Of a stretch of DNA of 64,000 nucleotides, positions 44,203 through 51,987 are shown piece by piece. The DNA comes from an uncultured Oscillospiraceae bacterium (lineage in GTDB: Bacteria; Bacillota; Clostridia; Oscillospirales; Oscillospiraceae), in the NCBI GenBank assembly GCA_934589225.1, contig CAKTNS010000002.1, positions 62,001 through 126,000 on the forward strand, given 5' to 3'. The position numbers and the translations under genes are program-made. The notes beneath the pieces were generated by a model that saw only the letters and a program-made list of their open reading frames with translations, made no database searches and had not been told where the DNA came from. Positions within the stretch are counted from its first letter, which is position 1; every line of letters starts with the position of its first letter.

Positions 44203-45438
44203 TTACTTCAGGGTGTCCATGGCAGCCTGGGTGTGAGCAACGTACAGGTCCTGAACGGCGTCGATTCTGCCAAGGCCCGCGATCTGGCACTCAACAGTCA
44301 GGCCGGCGGCCTCGATCATGGACTTCCAGGAATCCTCGTCGGCACCTGCCATGTCGTTGTTGGCATGGTCACCGGCAACCACCATCAGGGGACGCAGCAC
44401 GACCTTGGTGTAACCCGCAGCCTTCACGGCCTCGATGACGGACTCGCAGGAGGTCTCCTCGGGCTCGCCTTCCACGGTGCCGATGAAGACGTTCTTGTAG
44501 CCCAGCTCGTTCATCTGGGTCTGCATCTGGCTGTAGGTGACCTTGGCAACGTGGGCGGTGCCGTGGCCCATCAGCACCAGAGCGGTGCCTTCCTCGGCGG
44601 CCTTGGCCATGCTCTCAAAGTTGCCGTCAGCCTCGGCAGCGGCAACAACGGCCTTGGCAACGGCTTCCTTGTCGGCATTGATGACGGTGGCATCGTTGCC
44701 TACCTCGCCCAGCAGGGGCTCGGCGATGACGATGTTCTCGATCTTGTCCTTATAAGCATCCAGGGCCTCGCACATTTCGTCGTACTCGGCACCGTGCATC
44801 AGGTGGGTGGGCTGGACCACCAGGGTCTTGACCCCGTTGGCAACGGCACGCTCCAGGGCCTGGTCCATGTTGTCGATCTTCTCGCCGTCACGGGCCTGGA
44901 CATGGTTGATGATGATCTGGGCGGTGAAGGCACGGCGGACGGACCACTCGGGGAAGGCCTCGGCCAGAGCGTCCTCAATGCCCTTGATGTCGGTGGCACG
45001 GCTGTCATTGAAGGAAGTGCCGAAGGAAACCACCAGCAGCTCCTTTTCACCGATTTCGTCCTGGTTCCGGGGATCGTCCAGCTTTGCGTCACCGGTATCC
45101 AGGCCAAAGTACTCGGGGCTGGCCTCTTCGCCTTCCACCAGTTCCTTCTGGGCATCGGTCAGAGCGTCCCAAGCGGCCTTGGCTTCCTCGCACTGGGCGT
45201 CCGTATTCTCATTGCGGGTCTGAACATAAATGGCATCGATGAGCTCGGCCACCTTGTCGGCAGCGGCCTGGTCCAGCTCTTCCTGGGACTGGGTTGCCTC
45301 GGTGGTGGCTTCGGTGGTAGCCTCCGTGGCAGCCTCGGTAGTGGCGGCAGTAGTAGCAGTAGCAGCAGTGTTGCCGCCGCAGGCAGCCAGGGACAGGACC
45401 ATACAGCCCATCAGCAGCAGAACAATCAGCTTTTTCAT
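44203..45438 (-). CDS. cbiK: Extracytoplasmic CbiK-type sirohydrochlorin cobaltochelatase lipoprotein
   Basis: 411 residues with a lipoprotein signal (lipobox LSLAAC, Cys 20), an Ala/Thr/Glu spacer and a ~70-residue helical domain. The CbiK fold then runs from KELLVVSFGTSFNDSR to the end. The metal-site histidines are in VLMGHGTAHV and MVVAGDHANNDMAG. CbiK inserts Co2+ into sirohydrochlorin in the anaerobic cobalamin pathway and is normally cytoplasmic; a periplasmic form is known in Desulfovibrio. Here it is membrane-anchored outside. It is the first gene after the cobalamin riboswitch and leads a transporter operon, suggesting surface handling of cobalt or a tetrapyrrole. Confidence 0.85.
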   Translation of the reverse strand: MKKLIVLLLMGCMVLSLAACGGNTAATATTAATTEAATEATTEATTEATQSQEELDQAAADKVAELIDAIYVQTRNENTDAQCEEAKAAWDALTDAQKELVEGEEASPEYFGLDTGDAKLDDPRNQDEIGEKELLVVSFGTSFNDSRATDIKGIEDALAEAFPEWSVRRAFTAQIIINHVQARDGEKIDNMDQALERAVANGVKTLVVQPTHLMHGAEYDEMCEALDAYKDKIENIVIAEPLLGEVGNDATVINADKEAVAKAVVAAAEADGNFESMAKAAEEGTALVLMGHGTAHVAKVTYSQMQTQMNELGYKNVFIGTVEGEPEETSCESVIEAVKAAGYTKVVLRPLMVVAGDHANNDMAGADEDSWKSMIEAAGLTVECQIAGLGRIDAVQDLYVAHTQAAMDTLK

Positions 45439-45495
45439 TTTTTATCCTTCTTTCGAATATTTTGCGTTCCGGAGATCTTCCAAAACGCCATCTGA

Positions 45496-45530
45496 AAAAT
45501 ACAAAAGCGGCTGCATCTCCGGCAGCCGCT
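45496..45530 (-). terminator. Intrinsic terminator of the cobalamin riboswitch
   Basis: Minus strand AGCGGCTGC / GCAGCCGCT (45530-45522 with 45514-45506), 7-base loop, then TTTTGTATTTTT. It sits between the aptamer and cbiK and is the probable expression platform. Confidence 0.7.
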
Positions 45531-45625
45531 CTTCCTGGCAAATAATATTCTCTCCGAGACCCGCATCCCGGAGAAAATGTATGCTGGAAGGTCGATCTGT
45601 AGACAGCAAATCGGAGATTCCACGC

Positions 45626-45795
45626 TCAGGCAGGTCTCCTGACTCGGTTCCGTGCGTTTTCGCCTTCCCGGTTTCCCAGTGGCATGAAGAAAACGCTCCC
45701 CATTACAGTGACTGCATCGTCCCGGATTTTCACCGGGTTCCCTTTTCACCGCCCGTAGACGGCACCTGCGCGCTGCTTTCATATTCATTTCAGAT
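45626..45795 (-). promoter_or_regulatory. Cobalamin (AdoCbl) riboswitch
   Basis: The minus strand carries the class I/II cobalamin aptamer landmarks in order: GGTGAAAAGGGAACCCGGTG, AATCCGGGACGATGC, GTCACTGTAATGGGGAGCG, ATGCCACTGGGAAACCGGGA, and the B12-box region GAGTCAGGAGACCTGCC. Binding of a cobalamin would let the downstream terminator form and shut the chelatase/transporter operon off. This gives the operon its corrinoid assignment. Confidence 0.95.
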
Positions 45796-45801
45796 GCACT
45801 G

Positions 45802-45830
45802 ATTATACCACGATGCCATAGGAATGTCAA
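45802..45830 (-). promoter_or_regulatory. Promoter of the cobalamin-riboswitch operon
   Basis: Minus strand consensus TTGACA (45830-45825), 17-base spacer, TATAAT (45807-45802), with TG before the -10. Transcription would begin a few bases before the aptamer. Confidence 0.85.
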
Positions 45831-45927
45831 CGCCGGAGCCCCCTGCGTTTCGGCAAAATCCACCGCCCGGAGAGATTCGCGGCAAAAGCCCCGGCGGATT
45901 CAGCGGTTGTGACCACAAAAAGGGGGT

Positions 45928-46725
45928 TCAGGTCTGGCTGCCGGATTTGGGGATGGTGATGGTCAGGACGATCTGGCTGTCGGTTTCCCGGCGTTCGGAA
46001 ATGGCGGGAACGCCGGAGCGCTGGATACGCTGAAGAGACTCTGTCAGGCTGTTGAGGAAAGAGCCCACGGATGTCTGGCGTTTTCGGGCGGTGGGGGCCA
46101 CCAGGAGGCTTTCGATGTATTTTTCCGCCGCCGCCACGGTCATGGACTGGCGGCGGATGACCTCAATGGCCCCCAGCTTTTCTTCCTCGTCCTTGAGTTT
46201 CAGCAGCGCCCGGCCGTGGCGCTCCGTAAGCCCCGCCTCCCGCAGGGCAAGCAGCACCCGCTGACCGTGCTTTAAAAGCCGCAATTTATTGGCCACGGCG
46301 CTTTGGCTTTTCCCCAGGAGCCGGGCGGTCTGCTCCTGGCTCAGGCCCTGGGCCTCCATCAGGGCGGCGATGCCCAGGGCCTCTTCCACAAAATCCAGGT
46401 CCTGTCGCTGCAAATTCTCCACCATGGCGGCCAGGGCGCTTTCCCGGTCGTCCATCTGCAAAATCAGGCAGGGCACCTCCGGAAGCCCCGCCATCTGGGC
46501 CGCCCGGAGCCGTCGCTCCCCGGCAATGAGCTCATAGCCCCCGGCCACCCGGCGGACGGACAGCGGCTGCAGCACGCCGTGGAGCCGGATGGAATCCGCC
46601 AGCTCCCCCAGGGCCTCCTGGGCAAAGACCTTCCGCGGCTGCATGGGATTTGGCCGGATGGTCCGTGTGGGCAGGAAAATCACCCTTCCGGTTTCCATAT
46701 AGGTTTTCAGCTTCTGGCACTGCAT
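45928..46725 (-). CDS. ParB/Spo0J/Noc-family DNA-binding protein, orphan
   Basis: 265 residues from the ATG at 46725, chosen for the GGGGAGG site upstream; 11 further codons are open. The ParB N-domain shows IRPNPMQPRKVF, the CTP-binding box GYELIAGERRLRAAQMAGL, and ENLQRQDLDFVEEA. An HTH (LSQEQTARLLGKSQSAVANKLRLL) and a C-terminal dimer part follow. ParB binds parS sites and spreads to organise the origin; Noc blocks septa over the nucleoid. No parA is adjacent and no obvious parS palindrome was seen nearby, so Noc-like or second-copy ParB is possible. Confidence 0.87.
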   Translation of the reverse strand: MQCQKLKTYMETGRVIFLPTRTIRPNPMQPRKVFAQEALGELADSIRLHGVLQPLSVRRVAGGYELIAGERRLRAAQMAGLPEVPCLILQMDDRESALAAMVENLQRQDLDFVEEALGIAALMEAQGLSQEQTARLLGKSQSAVANKLRLLKHGQRVLLALREAGLTERHGRALLKLKDEEEKLGAIEVIRRQSMTVAAAEKYIESLLVAPTARKRQTSVGSFLNSLTESLQRIQRSGVPAISERRETDSQIVLTITIPKSGSQT

Positions 46726-46834
46726 GGCCCTTCCTCCCCCGGTACAAGATAGGCCCATTGTACCCCCTGGAAAAGCTGAAAACTAGGGAAAGAGATTTCC
46801 CGGAAAAGTTTTTTCCAAATCTTGAAAATTCTTC

Positions 46835-46863
46835 TTTACTTTTCTGTCGCTATCGTGTATAGT
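46835..46863 (+). promoter_or_regulatory. Promoter of the folT riboswitch RNA
   Basis: TTTACT (46835-46840), 17-base spacer, TATAGT (46858-46863). The RNA would begin near 46870, at the base of the aptamer. Confidence 0.7.
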
Positions 46864-46865
46864 GT

Positions 46866-46972
46866 TGGCGAACAGAGTAGAGAGCCCCGCGTGAAGTGCT
46901 GCCAGAATGGGGAGTTGTGTGGCAGACGAAGGACTTCGTGTCCGCGATGGGATTCTCGCACCCGCTGCGCCA
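46866..46972 (+). promoter_or_regulatory. Tetrahydrofolate (THF-I) riboswitch
   Basis: The aptamer has the conserved blocks AGTAGA, CGCGTGAAGTG, AATGGG, ACGAAG, GCGATGGG and CGCACCCGCT in the order of the folT-linked THF riboswitch of Clostridia. A closing helix joins GCG...CAG with CTGCGC. Folate binding would favour the terminator at 47076-47107. The downstream folate-type transporter gene fits exactly. Confidence 0.9.
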
Positions 46973-47075
46973 TAAATGTGGGTTCATCCCTCCTTTATGT
47001 AGCAACGATACTCGGTTGAGCGACGAATGGTTTGTAGCCCTTTCTTCCTCACCGGTAAGCTGACAAAGAACAACT

Positions 47076-47107
47076 CCCCAGTGGCATTGCGTCCATTGGG
47101 GTTTTTT
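47076..47107 (+). terminator. Riboswitch-controlled terminator ahead of folT
   Basis: Stem CCCCAGTGG / CCATTGGGG (47076-47084 with 47093-47101; one G-T pair), 8-base loop, then TTTTTT. It lies 55 bases before the start codon, so it is a leader attenuator. Confidence 0.8.
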
Positions 47108-47161
47108 GTCGGCACCGACGGCTGTGCCTTGGTCGCTCCTACAAAAAAGGAGGTTCTTTTT

Positions 47162-48223
47162 ATGTCCACAAAAACCAACAATCTCTACCCCCACCCCTTT
47201 TCCAAAGCCTACTGGCGGGATGCCGTGGCGGAGCTGAAGGACGTACACATGCTGGTGTTCGCCGCCCTGATGATCGCCCTGCGGCTGGTGCTGAAGCAGT
47301 TTGCCATTCCCATTACGCCCTTTTTGAAGATCAACGTGTCCTTCTTCATCACCGCCCTGGGCGGCATGGTCTTCGGCCCGGTGATCGCCGCCATCTGCGG
47401 CGGCATTACGGACGTTCTGGGCTTTATGCTCAAGCCCGACGGCTTCTACTTCCCGCCCTTTATTCTGACGGAAATGGCCGGAGGCTTCGTCTTCGCCCTG
47501 TACCTCTACCGGGCCAAGGTCACCACCACCCGGATCATGCTCAGCCGGTTCACCATCAACCTGGGTGTCAACGTCATTATGCAGACCCCCATTATGATGT
47601 GGTACTACGCCGTATATATGAACGGCAAGCAGTTCACCCTGGCCATGGCGGTGCCCGGCATGATCAAAAATCTGGCCATGTTCCCCATTGAGTCCGTACT
47701 GCTGACCCTGTTTTTGTCGGTGATGCTGCCCATCACCAGCCGCCTGGGTCTCACCTACACCGGCCGGGATGCCAAGGAAAGCCTGAAATTCACCAAAAAG
47801 CAGGTCGTCTCCCTGGTCATGCTGCTCATCATCGGCGTGGGCTGCGTCTTTGGCTATCTGGGCTACTATTATAAGAACAACTCCCTGTCCGCCAGCTACT
47901 CCGACCAGGAGCGCTACGCGGAGAATACCCGCATGACGGAGCTGGTGGCCGAGGACTGCGGCCTCGACGAAGAGGACGCCGTGACCATCGTCGAGAGCGC
48001 CTACAAGAAGTTCCTGTCCGACGAGACCACCTACACCGTGGCCGTCTACGCCCTGGACCAGACCGCTCTGGAAGCCTATGACAAGGACCTGGATACCATC
48101 CGGGGCATGTCCAAGTCCAAGGCCAAAAAAGTGGCCGAGGACGGCGTTATGACCCGAGTCCACACCGTGACCCTGGTTCTGAGCACCAAGACCGGCGACG
48201 TACTGCGGCTTGATATCAAGTAA
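47162..48223 (+). CDS. folT: Folate-type ECF transporter S component with C-terminal extension
   Basis: 353 residues from the ATG at 47162 after AAGGAGG. The first ~210 hold the S-component membrane bundle (DVHMLVFAALMIALRLVL, FFITALGGMVFGPVIAAICG, TDVLGFMLKPDGFYFPPF), resembling FolT, which binds folate and joins the shared EcfAAT module. Another helix (LVMLLIIGVGCVFGYLGYYY, ~220-240) leads to about 115 extra hydrophilic residues rich in Asp, Glu and Lys. FolT proteins usually end near 170-220 residues, so this tail is unusual. THF-riboswitch control supports folate as ligand. Confidence 0.87.
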   Translation: MSTKTNNLYPHPFSKAYWRDAVAELKDVHMLVFAALMIALRLVLKQFAIPITPFLKINVSFFITALGGMVFGPVIAAICGGITDVLGFMLKPDGFYFPPFILTEMAGGFVFALYLYRAKVTTTRIMLSRFTINLGVNVIMQTPIMMWYYAVYMNGKQFTLAMAVPGMIKNLAMFPIESVLLTLFLSVMLPITSRLGLTYTGRDAKESLKFTKKQVVSLVMLLIIGVGCVFGYLGYYYKNNSLSASYSDQERYAENTRMTELVAEDCGLDEEDAVTIVESAYKKFLSDETTYTVAVYALDQTALEAYDKDLDTIRGMSKSKAKKVAEDGVMTRVHTVTLVLSTKTGDVLRLDIK

Positions 48224-48270
48224 ATGCTTCCATTGCCCGAAGCTCCCCTTCTGGGTGATCTGACAAAATT

Positions 48271-48309
48271 CATGCGGCGGTTTTCACGAACCGCCGCATG
48301 AAGCTTTTT
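48271..48309 (+). terminator. Terminator of folT
   Basis: Perfect 12-bp stem CATGCGGCGGTT / AACCGCCGCATG (48271-48282 with 48289-48300), 6-base loop, then AAGCTTTTT. Confidence 0.8.
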
Positions 48310-48486
48310 GAAGAACCCGGCGGCAACGGTTTCAAAAATCTTCCTGAATATTTCCATCGTCCACGTCATCGAAAACAATGACTGGGCGATTTTTTGTTAA
48401 AGTTTTCTTGCATTGTTTTGTTTTCTTTGCTACTATAAAAACGGAGTTGCGTAATTTGTCCAATATATCGCACCAATACGACTGTA

Positions 48487-50392
48487 ATCGGGTAGGAGGC
48501 TGACCATTAGTTGGACAGCCAACCTCCCACAGAACCGTGCGTACCGGTCTGGTACACGGCTCCTCCCCTGTTTACGCCGCTACAGACTTGCGGTAGTAAG
48601 AATAAAAGAACTGGAATTCAGCCTTCTCAAGCCTTCGGTTTGAGAGGGCTGTTTGCAGTATAGGGCTGGACGCTATCCGCCAGTATCCCTTTCTGGAATT
48701 GGCAAGAATACCCGCATTTCTGTTGGAGATTCCCAGCTTCAGCAGGTTTCTCCATCTTGTGCGGACTCTTTTCCACTTCTTCCAGAACACCATGCGGATA
48801 CGTTTGCGCATCCACTCGTCAATGCTCTGGAGGTACTTTCCCATATCCGCCAGCTTGTAGTAGTTCACCCAGCCGACCACATACCGTTTCAGGTCTACCT
48901 TCCACTTTTCGTAGTCGTTTACCGTTCTTCTGCTGGTGAGCTCCCTGACCCTTGCTTTCATCTTCGCCTTGGATTTGTCGTGAACTCGCAGGGCAAACCC
49001 TTTCCTTCCTTTGTAGAAGCCATAGCCCAGAAACTTTATCTTTCCGGCATAGGCCACCACTGTCTTCTCCCGATTCACTTTTAGATACAGTTTCTTTTCA
49101 ATGAATGGGACAATGTGTTCCAGGGTTTGTTCCGCACTGGCTTTGCTTCCGCAGAAGATCACCATATCATCTGCGTATCGAACAAAGCGGTGCCCTCTGC
49201 GTTCTAGCTCATGGTCAAGTTCGTTCAGCATGATGTTTGCGCACAGGGGACTTAACGGCCCTCCCTGCGGTACGCCGACTTCCGTATCTTCAAATCGTCC
49301 GCACCACACAACTCCTGCTCTGAGATATTTATGAATCAGGCTCAATACCCGTCCATCTCTAATATCTCTTGCCAGAATCTCCATCAACTTGCTCTGGTTG
49401 ACGGTATCAAAGAACTTTTCCAAGTCCATATCCACCGTCCACACTTTGCCAGCGTTCAGATATTCTCTGCTTTTCTTGAGAGCGTCGTGGGCACTTCGTT
49501 TCGGTCGGAAACCATAACTCGTTTCTGCGAATTTCGGTTCGTAGATTGGCGTCAGCACCTGCGCAATTGCCTGCTGGATGACACGGTCTACTGCTGTTGG
49601 GATTCCCAGTTTTCGTGTCTTACCGTTGTCCTTGGGAATTTCTACCCTTCGGACGGGCTGCGGCTGGTATTTTCCAGCCAGAATGGACTGTCGGATTTCC
49701 TCGCCGTTGTCTTTGAGATATTGCAGAAGTTCATCCACTTTCATCCCATCGACTCCGCCTGCCCCTTTGTTCTTCTTCACCCGCTTGTAGGCACGGTTCA
49801 GATTTCCGCGGCTCACGATTTCCTCCAGCAGTCCACTTGCTTGTCTGTCGGCATCGGCGGCGTTGTTTTGGGCTATCCTCTTGTCAATAAGCGCTTCTGT
49901 TTCCTCTTCGTGTTCCGCACTATCCCTCCACAGACAGCCATTGCCACAGCAATGTTTTGTGCTTTCTTTTCTCTCGACTTCGGTAACCTTCATTTACTAC
50001 CACCTCCAAGGGTTCCTCCCTTCCCAACGCCGTCGACTGCGTTGGTACTATGGATTCATCTGACTTCCTGCGGCAAATCTTATTTCAACCATACCTCGTA
50101 AAAAAACTCCGTATGTCCGCAGGACCTCCCCAGGTACTCGCATGTTCCTTCTCACCATATACCTGCCATGGTTACTGAATATGCTTCCGTACAGCTATTG
50201 GGCTTTGACTTGTCCTGCAGCCTTACCCACATATTCAGCCTTCATGATTTCTGTTCGTCAAGCCAGTGATTTGCCTCCAGCTTCCTTCAGATTCCCAGTT
50301 ACCCAGGACACCCTTGCTCTTGGCTATATTCTTCCCGCTGTCGGGCGGATTAGGGACTTTCACCCTTTGAAACATGCGCCCGCTGGGAGCAC
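48487..50392 (-). mobile_element. Group II intron, full length
   Basis: About 1.9 kb. The 5' end reads GTGCTCCCAGCGGGCGCAT followed by GAAAGTCCC (minus strand from 50392). The 3' part has a recognisable domain V (GAGCCGTGTACCAGACC...GCACGGTTC), then domain VI and the terminal CTACCCGAT ending at 48487. The encoded maturase is intact. The intron sits directly after a stable hairpin (50401-50425), as expected for introns that use terminator-like structures as targets. Ends are assigned by motif and could shift by a few bases. Confidence 0.85.
48572..49993 (-). CDS. ltrA: Group II intron reverse transcriptase/maturase
   Basis: 473 residues preceded by GGAGG. Reverse transcriptase motifs run through VDMDLEKFFDTVNQ, GVPQGGPLSPL and the catalytic RYADDMVIF. 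The GIIM maturase/thumb part follows (MKARVRELTSRR, VVGWVNYYK), ending in RNLLKLGISNRNAGILANSR. No H-N-H endonuclease domain follows, so it is an endonuclease-lacking type. It splices the intron RNA and reverse-transcribes it into new sites. No frameshift seen; the element may be active. Confidence 0.95.
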   Translation of the reverse strand: MKVTEVERKESTKHCCGNGCLWRDSAEHEEETEALIDKRIAQNNAADADRQASGLLEEIVSRGNLNRAYKRVKKNKGAGGVDGMKVDELLQYLKDNGEEIRQSILAGKYQPQPVRRVEIPKDNGKTRKLGIPTAVDRVIQQAIAQVLTPIYEPKFAETSYGFRPKRSAHDALKKSREYLNAGKVWTVDMDLEKFFDTVNQSKLMEILARDIRDGRVLSLIHKYLRAGVVWCGRFEDTEVGVPQGGPLSPLCANIMLNELDHELERRGHRFVRYADDMVIFCGSKASAEQTLEHIVPFIEKKLYLKVNREKTVVAYAGKIKFLGYGFYKGRKGFALRVHDKSKAKMKARVRELTSRRTVNDYEKWKVDLKRYVVGWVNYYKLADMGKYLQSIDEWMRKRIRMVFWKKWKRVRTRWRNLLKLGISNRNAGILANSRKGYWRIASSPILQTALSNRRLEKAEFQFFYSYYRKSVAA

Positions 50393-50400
50393 AAGGAATG

Positions 50401-50431
50401 CCTCCGAACCATATCGGCTCGGAGGCTTTTT
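50401..50431. terminator. Hairpin at the intron target, related to 51988-52023
   Basis: CCTCCGAACC / GGCTCGGAGG (50401-50410 with 50416-50425), then CTTTTT on the plus strand. It lies between the zinc-ribbon gene stop (50434) and the intron 5' end. A close relative, including the following TTTCGTTA, ends the regulator gene at 51988. Confidence 0.6.
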
Positions 50432-50433
50432 CG

Positions 50434-50715
50434 TTAGTCATCTTCCCAGATAAAGTTTACGTGGCCGCAGTGCGGACATTTCACATACCCGTCTGGATTG
50501 TTGCCGTTTTCCCACGGGGCTGTATATGATCCGCCGGTCATTTTTTGGCCACAGTTCTCGCAGGTTCTCTCGTTCTTCCTTGACCGAAACAGGACGTTTA
50601 CAAGCTCTCCGTCGTCTTCGAGGAAAAAGCGATCTCTGCAATTTGCACAATTGAACCAACGCGACTTGTCAGGCCAGTCGCCCCTCATTCTCTTGCCACA
50701 TTGTGGGCAGTTCAT
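50434..50715 (-). CDS. Small double zinc-ribbon protein
   Basis: 93 residues with two zinc-ribbon-like modules: CPQCGKRM...CANC (residues 3-29) and CENCGQKM...CPHCGHV (around 52-86). There is no catalytic domain. AGGAGG lies seven bases before the ATG. It is the second gene after a 137-residue membrane protein (12-base gap) in a divergent, operator-controlled module. Possible DNA, RNA or protein binding; not in a family I can name. Its end is only 42 bases from the group II intron. Confidence 0.72.
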   Translation of the reverse strand: MNCPQCGKRMRGDWPDKSRWFNCANCRDRFFLEDDGELVNVLFRSRKNERTCENCGQKMTGGSYTAPWENGNNPDGYVKCPHCGHVNFIWEDD

Positions 50716-50727
50716 TACAACACCTCC

Positions 50728-51141
50728 TTACGCACAGTTTTTCACATAATCCCGGACATAGGTCTGGTGGTCGCCGAGGGTGATCCCCAGTGCCTCTGCA
50801 AGCGCTCTTTGCTCGGGGGAAGGCGTCCACGAAGCAGGCAGATTGCGGATATGACCGTTGACAGGGAAGGCTTCACCACCGTTGATTATCGCCAGGACGG
50901 GGCGCTGGGCTTCATGGACGACGTCCGTGACCGGGAGATCGACATGAATCTCAATGGGCTGCGGAGCAGGCTTCTGACCTTGGCGCAGCACCTTCATAGC
51001 CAGTTTGGTGACGGAACCCCAGTTCTTATACAGCAGGATGCCGCCAACCACCACCGCTACGCCCCCAGCAATCAAGACTCTCTTCTTGTTCCGCTGCCAC
51101 CAGGTTCTCTGCTCGACATCGGGGATTTCATGGTTCTGCAT
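50728..51141 (-). CDS. Small single-pass membrane protein
   Basis: 137 residues from the ATG at 51141, seven bases after GGAGGT. A basic N-terminal segment (RTWWQRNKKR) precedes one membrane helix, VLIAGGVAVVVGGILLY (about residues 23-39). A ~95-residue soluble part follows, so the body is probably outside by the positive-inside rule. No known family. It is transcribed from the minus promoter inside the duplicated-operator region and coupled to the zinc-ribbon gene. Confidence 0.68.
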   Translation of the reverse strand: MQNHEIPDVEQRTWWQRNKKRVLIAGGVAVVVGGILLYKNWGSVTKLAMKVLRQGQKPAPQPIEIHVDLPVTDVVHEAQRPVLAIINGGEAFPVNGHIRNLPASWTPSPEQRALAEALGITLGDHQTYVRDYVKNCA

Positions 51142-51171
51142 AACACAGACCTCCAATTTCAAACTTGGGTG

Positions 51172-51200
51172 TTGACATTAATGTCCGCGCCCTGTATAAT
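51172..51200 (+). promoter_or_regulatory. Promoter of the regulator gene, overlapping an operator
   Basis: Consensus TTGACA (51172-51177), 17-base spacer, TATAAT (51195-51200). Operator copy one, GACATTAATGTC (51174-51185), covers most of the -35. Confidence 0.85.
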
Positions 51201-51222
51201 GCATTATAGGACATTAATGTCC
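51174..51222. promoter_or_regulatory. Pair of identical palindromic operators
   Basis: GACATTAATGTC occurs at 51174-51185 and 51210-51221, 36 bases apart centre to centre. Each is a perfect 12-base palindrome. Between them TATAATGCATTATA (51195-51208), itself a palindrome, supplies the -10 boxes of both promoters. Probably bound by the regulator encoded at 51294. Confidence 0.8.
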
Positions 51223-51231
51223 GCAAGTCAA
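51203..51231 (-). promoter_or_regulatory. Opposed promoter of the membrane/zinc-ribbon pair
   Basis: Minus strand TTGACT (51231-51226), 17-base spacer that contains operator copy two, TATAAT (51208-51203). Its -10 lies two bases from that of the plus promoter, facing it, so RNA polymerase cannot occupy both. Confidence 0.85.
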
Positions 51232-51293
51232 CATTTTTCCCGTCAGTCGGGTGCGGTCATTTTTGCGTCATTTGTCCATGAGGAGGTAAGCAG

Positions 51294-51980
51294 ATGGCAA
51301 ACAAGGAAACGCCAAAGGTGCCCATCAACCGGGACCGGTTTTTTGAAGTTTTAAAGGCACGAGGCAGCAGTATCAGAAAACTTGGAGAAGCATATAACGA
51401 AATCCAAAGAACGGAGAAAACGATCCGTAGATGCTTGGACGAGGGGAAAATGCCGCCAGATCTTTTGGAGCGGATTGCCAGGTTTCTGAATGTCCACCCC
51501 GATTATCTGGCTGGTATTTATGACGAGAAGGCAGATCGCATAGAAGACGCCTATCTACGCCATATGTATTTAAAAAGGGTTAAGCCAGAGAATTACCCGT
51601 ATCTGCTCAAAGCACGGGAGGATATCGATTATTCGCGCTACTTTGAAGATATCCTTACCATGAATAATATTTCTATGGAGCAGTTCAAAACGCTTGACCC
51701 AGTTGAAAGGGTTCTGTTCCGGCAAGAACTCGTACTTGCAATACTTGAAGTAATTGCAAAGCACTTCAAAGTCGACTCTCTGGGCCGTGATATTGCCGAA
51801 GACCTGGATTACTGCAGGTCGTTCGTTGATGATTTCGACCCCTTTTCATATTTTGCTGAATTGGAAGGCATCGCCGTTGAAGACGATTTTGAGGGACCCT
51901 CCCCTGAAGAAATGGAGGAATTGTCCGAGATCGAGAAAAAGTGGGCTGAAAAATATCCACCTAAAAAATCGCAGGAATAA
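51294..51980 (+). CDS. HTH (XRE-like) transcriptional regulator
   Basis: 228 residues. Residues ~12-70 form an XRE-type helix-turn-helix: FFEVLKARGSSIRKLGEAYN, TEKTIRRCLDEGKMPPDLLE, IARFLNVHPDYL. The remaining ~155 residues are helical and acidic with no family I know. It is divergent from the membrane/zinc-ribbon pair and begins after the operator region, so it most likely controls both directions, including itself. Ends at the terminator 51988-52023. Confidence 0.8.
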   Translation: MANKETPKVPINRDRFFEVLKARGSSIRKLGEAYNEIQRTEKTIRRCLDEGKMPPDLLERIARFLNVHPDYLAGIYDEKADRIEDAYLRHMYLKRVKPENYPYLLKAREDIDYSRYFEDILTMNNISMEQFKTLDPVERVLFRQELVLAILEVIAKHFKVDSLGRDIAEDLDYCRSFVDDFDPFSYFAELEGIAVEDDFEGPSPEEMEELSEIEKKWAEKYPPKKSQE

Positions 51981-51987
51981 TGAAGTA

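Noticed and set aside
44056..45495. 479-codon plus-strand frame
   Set aside because: Antisense to the CbiK-like gene along its whole length and low in complexity; no ribosome site or family match.
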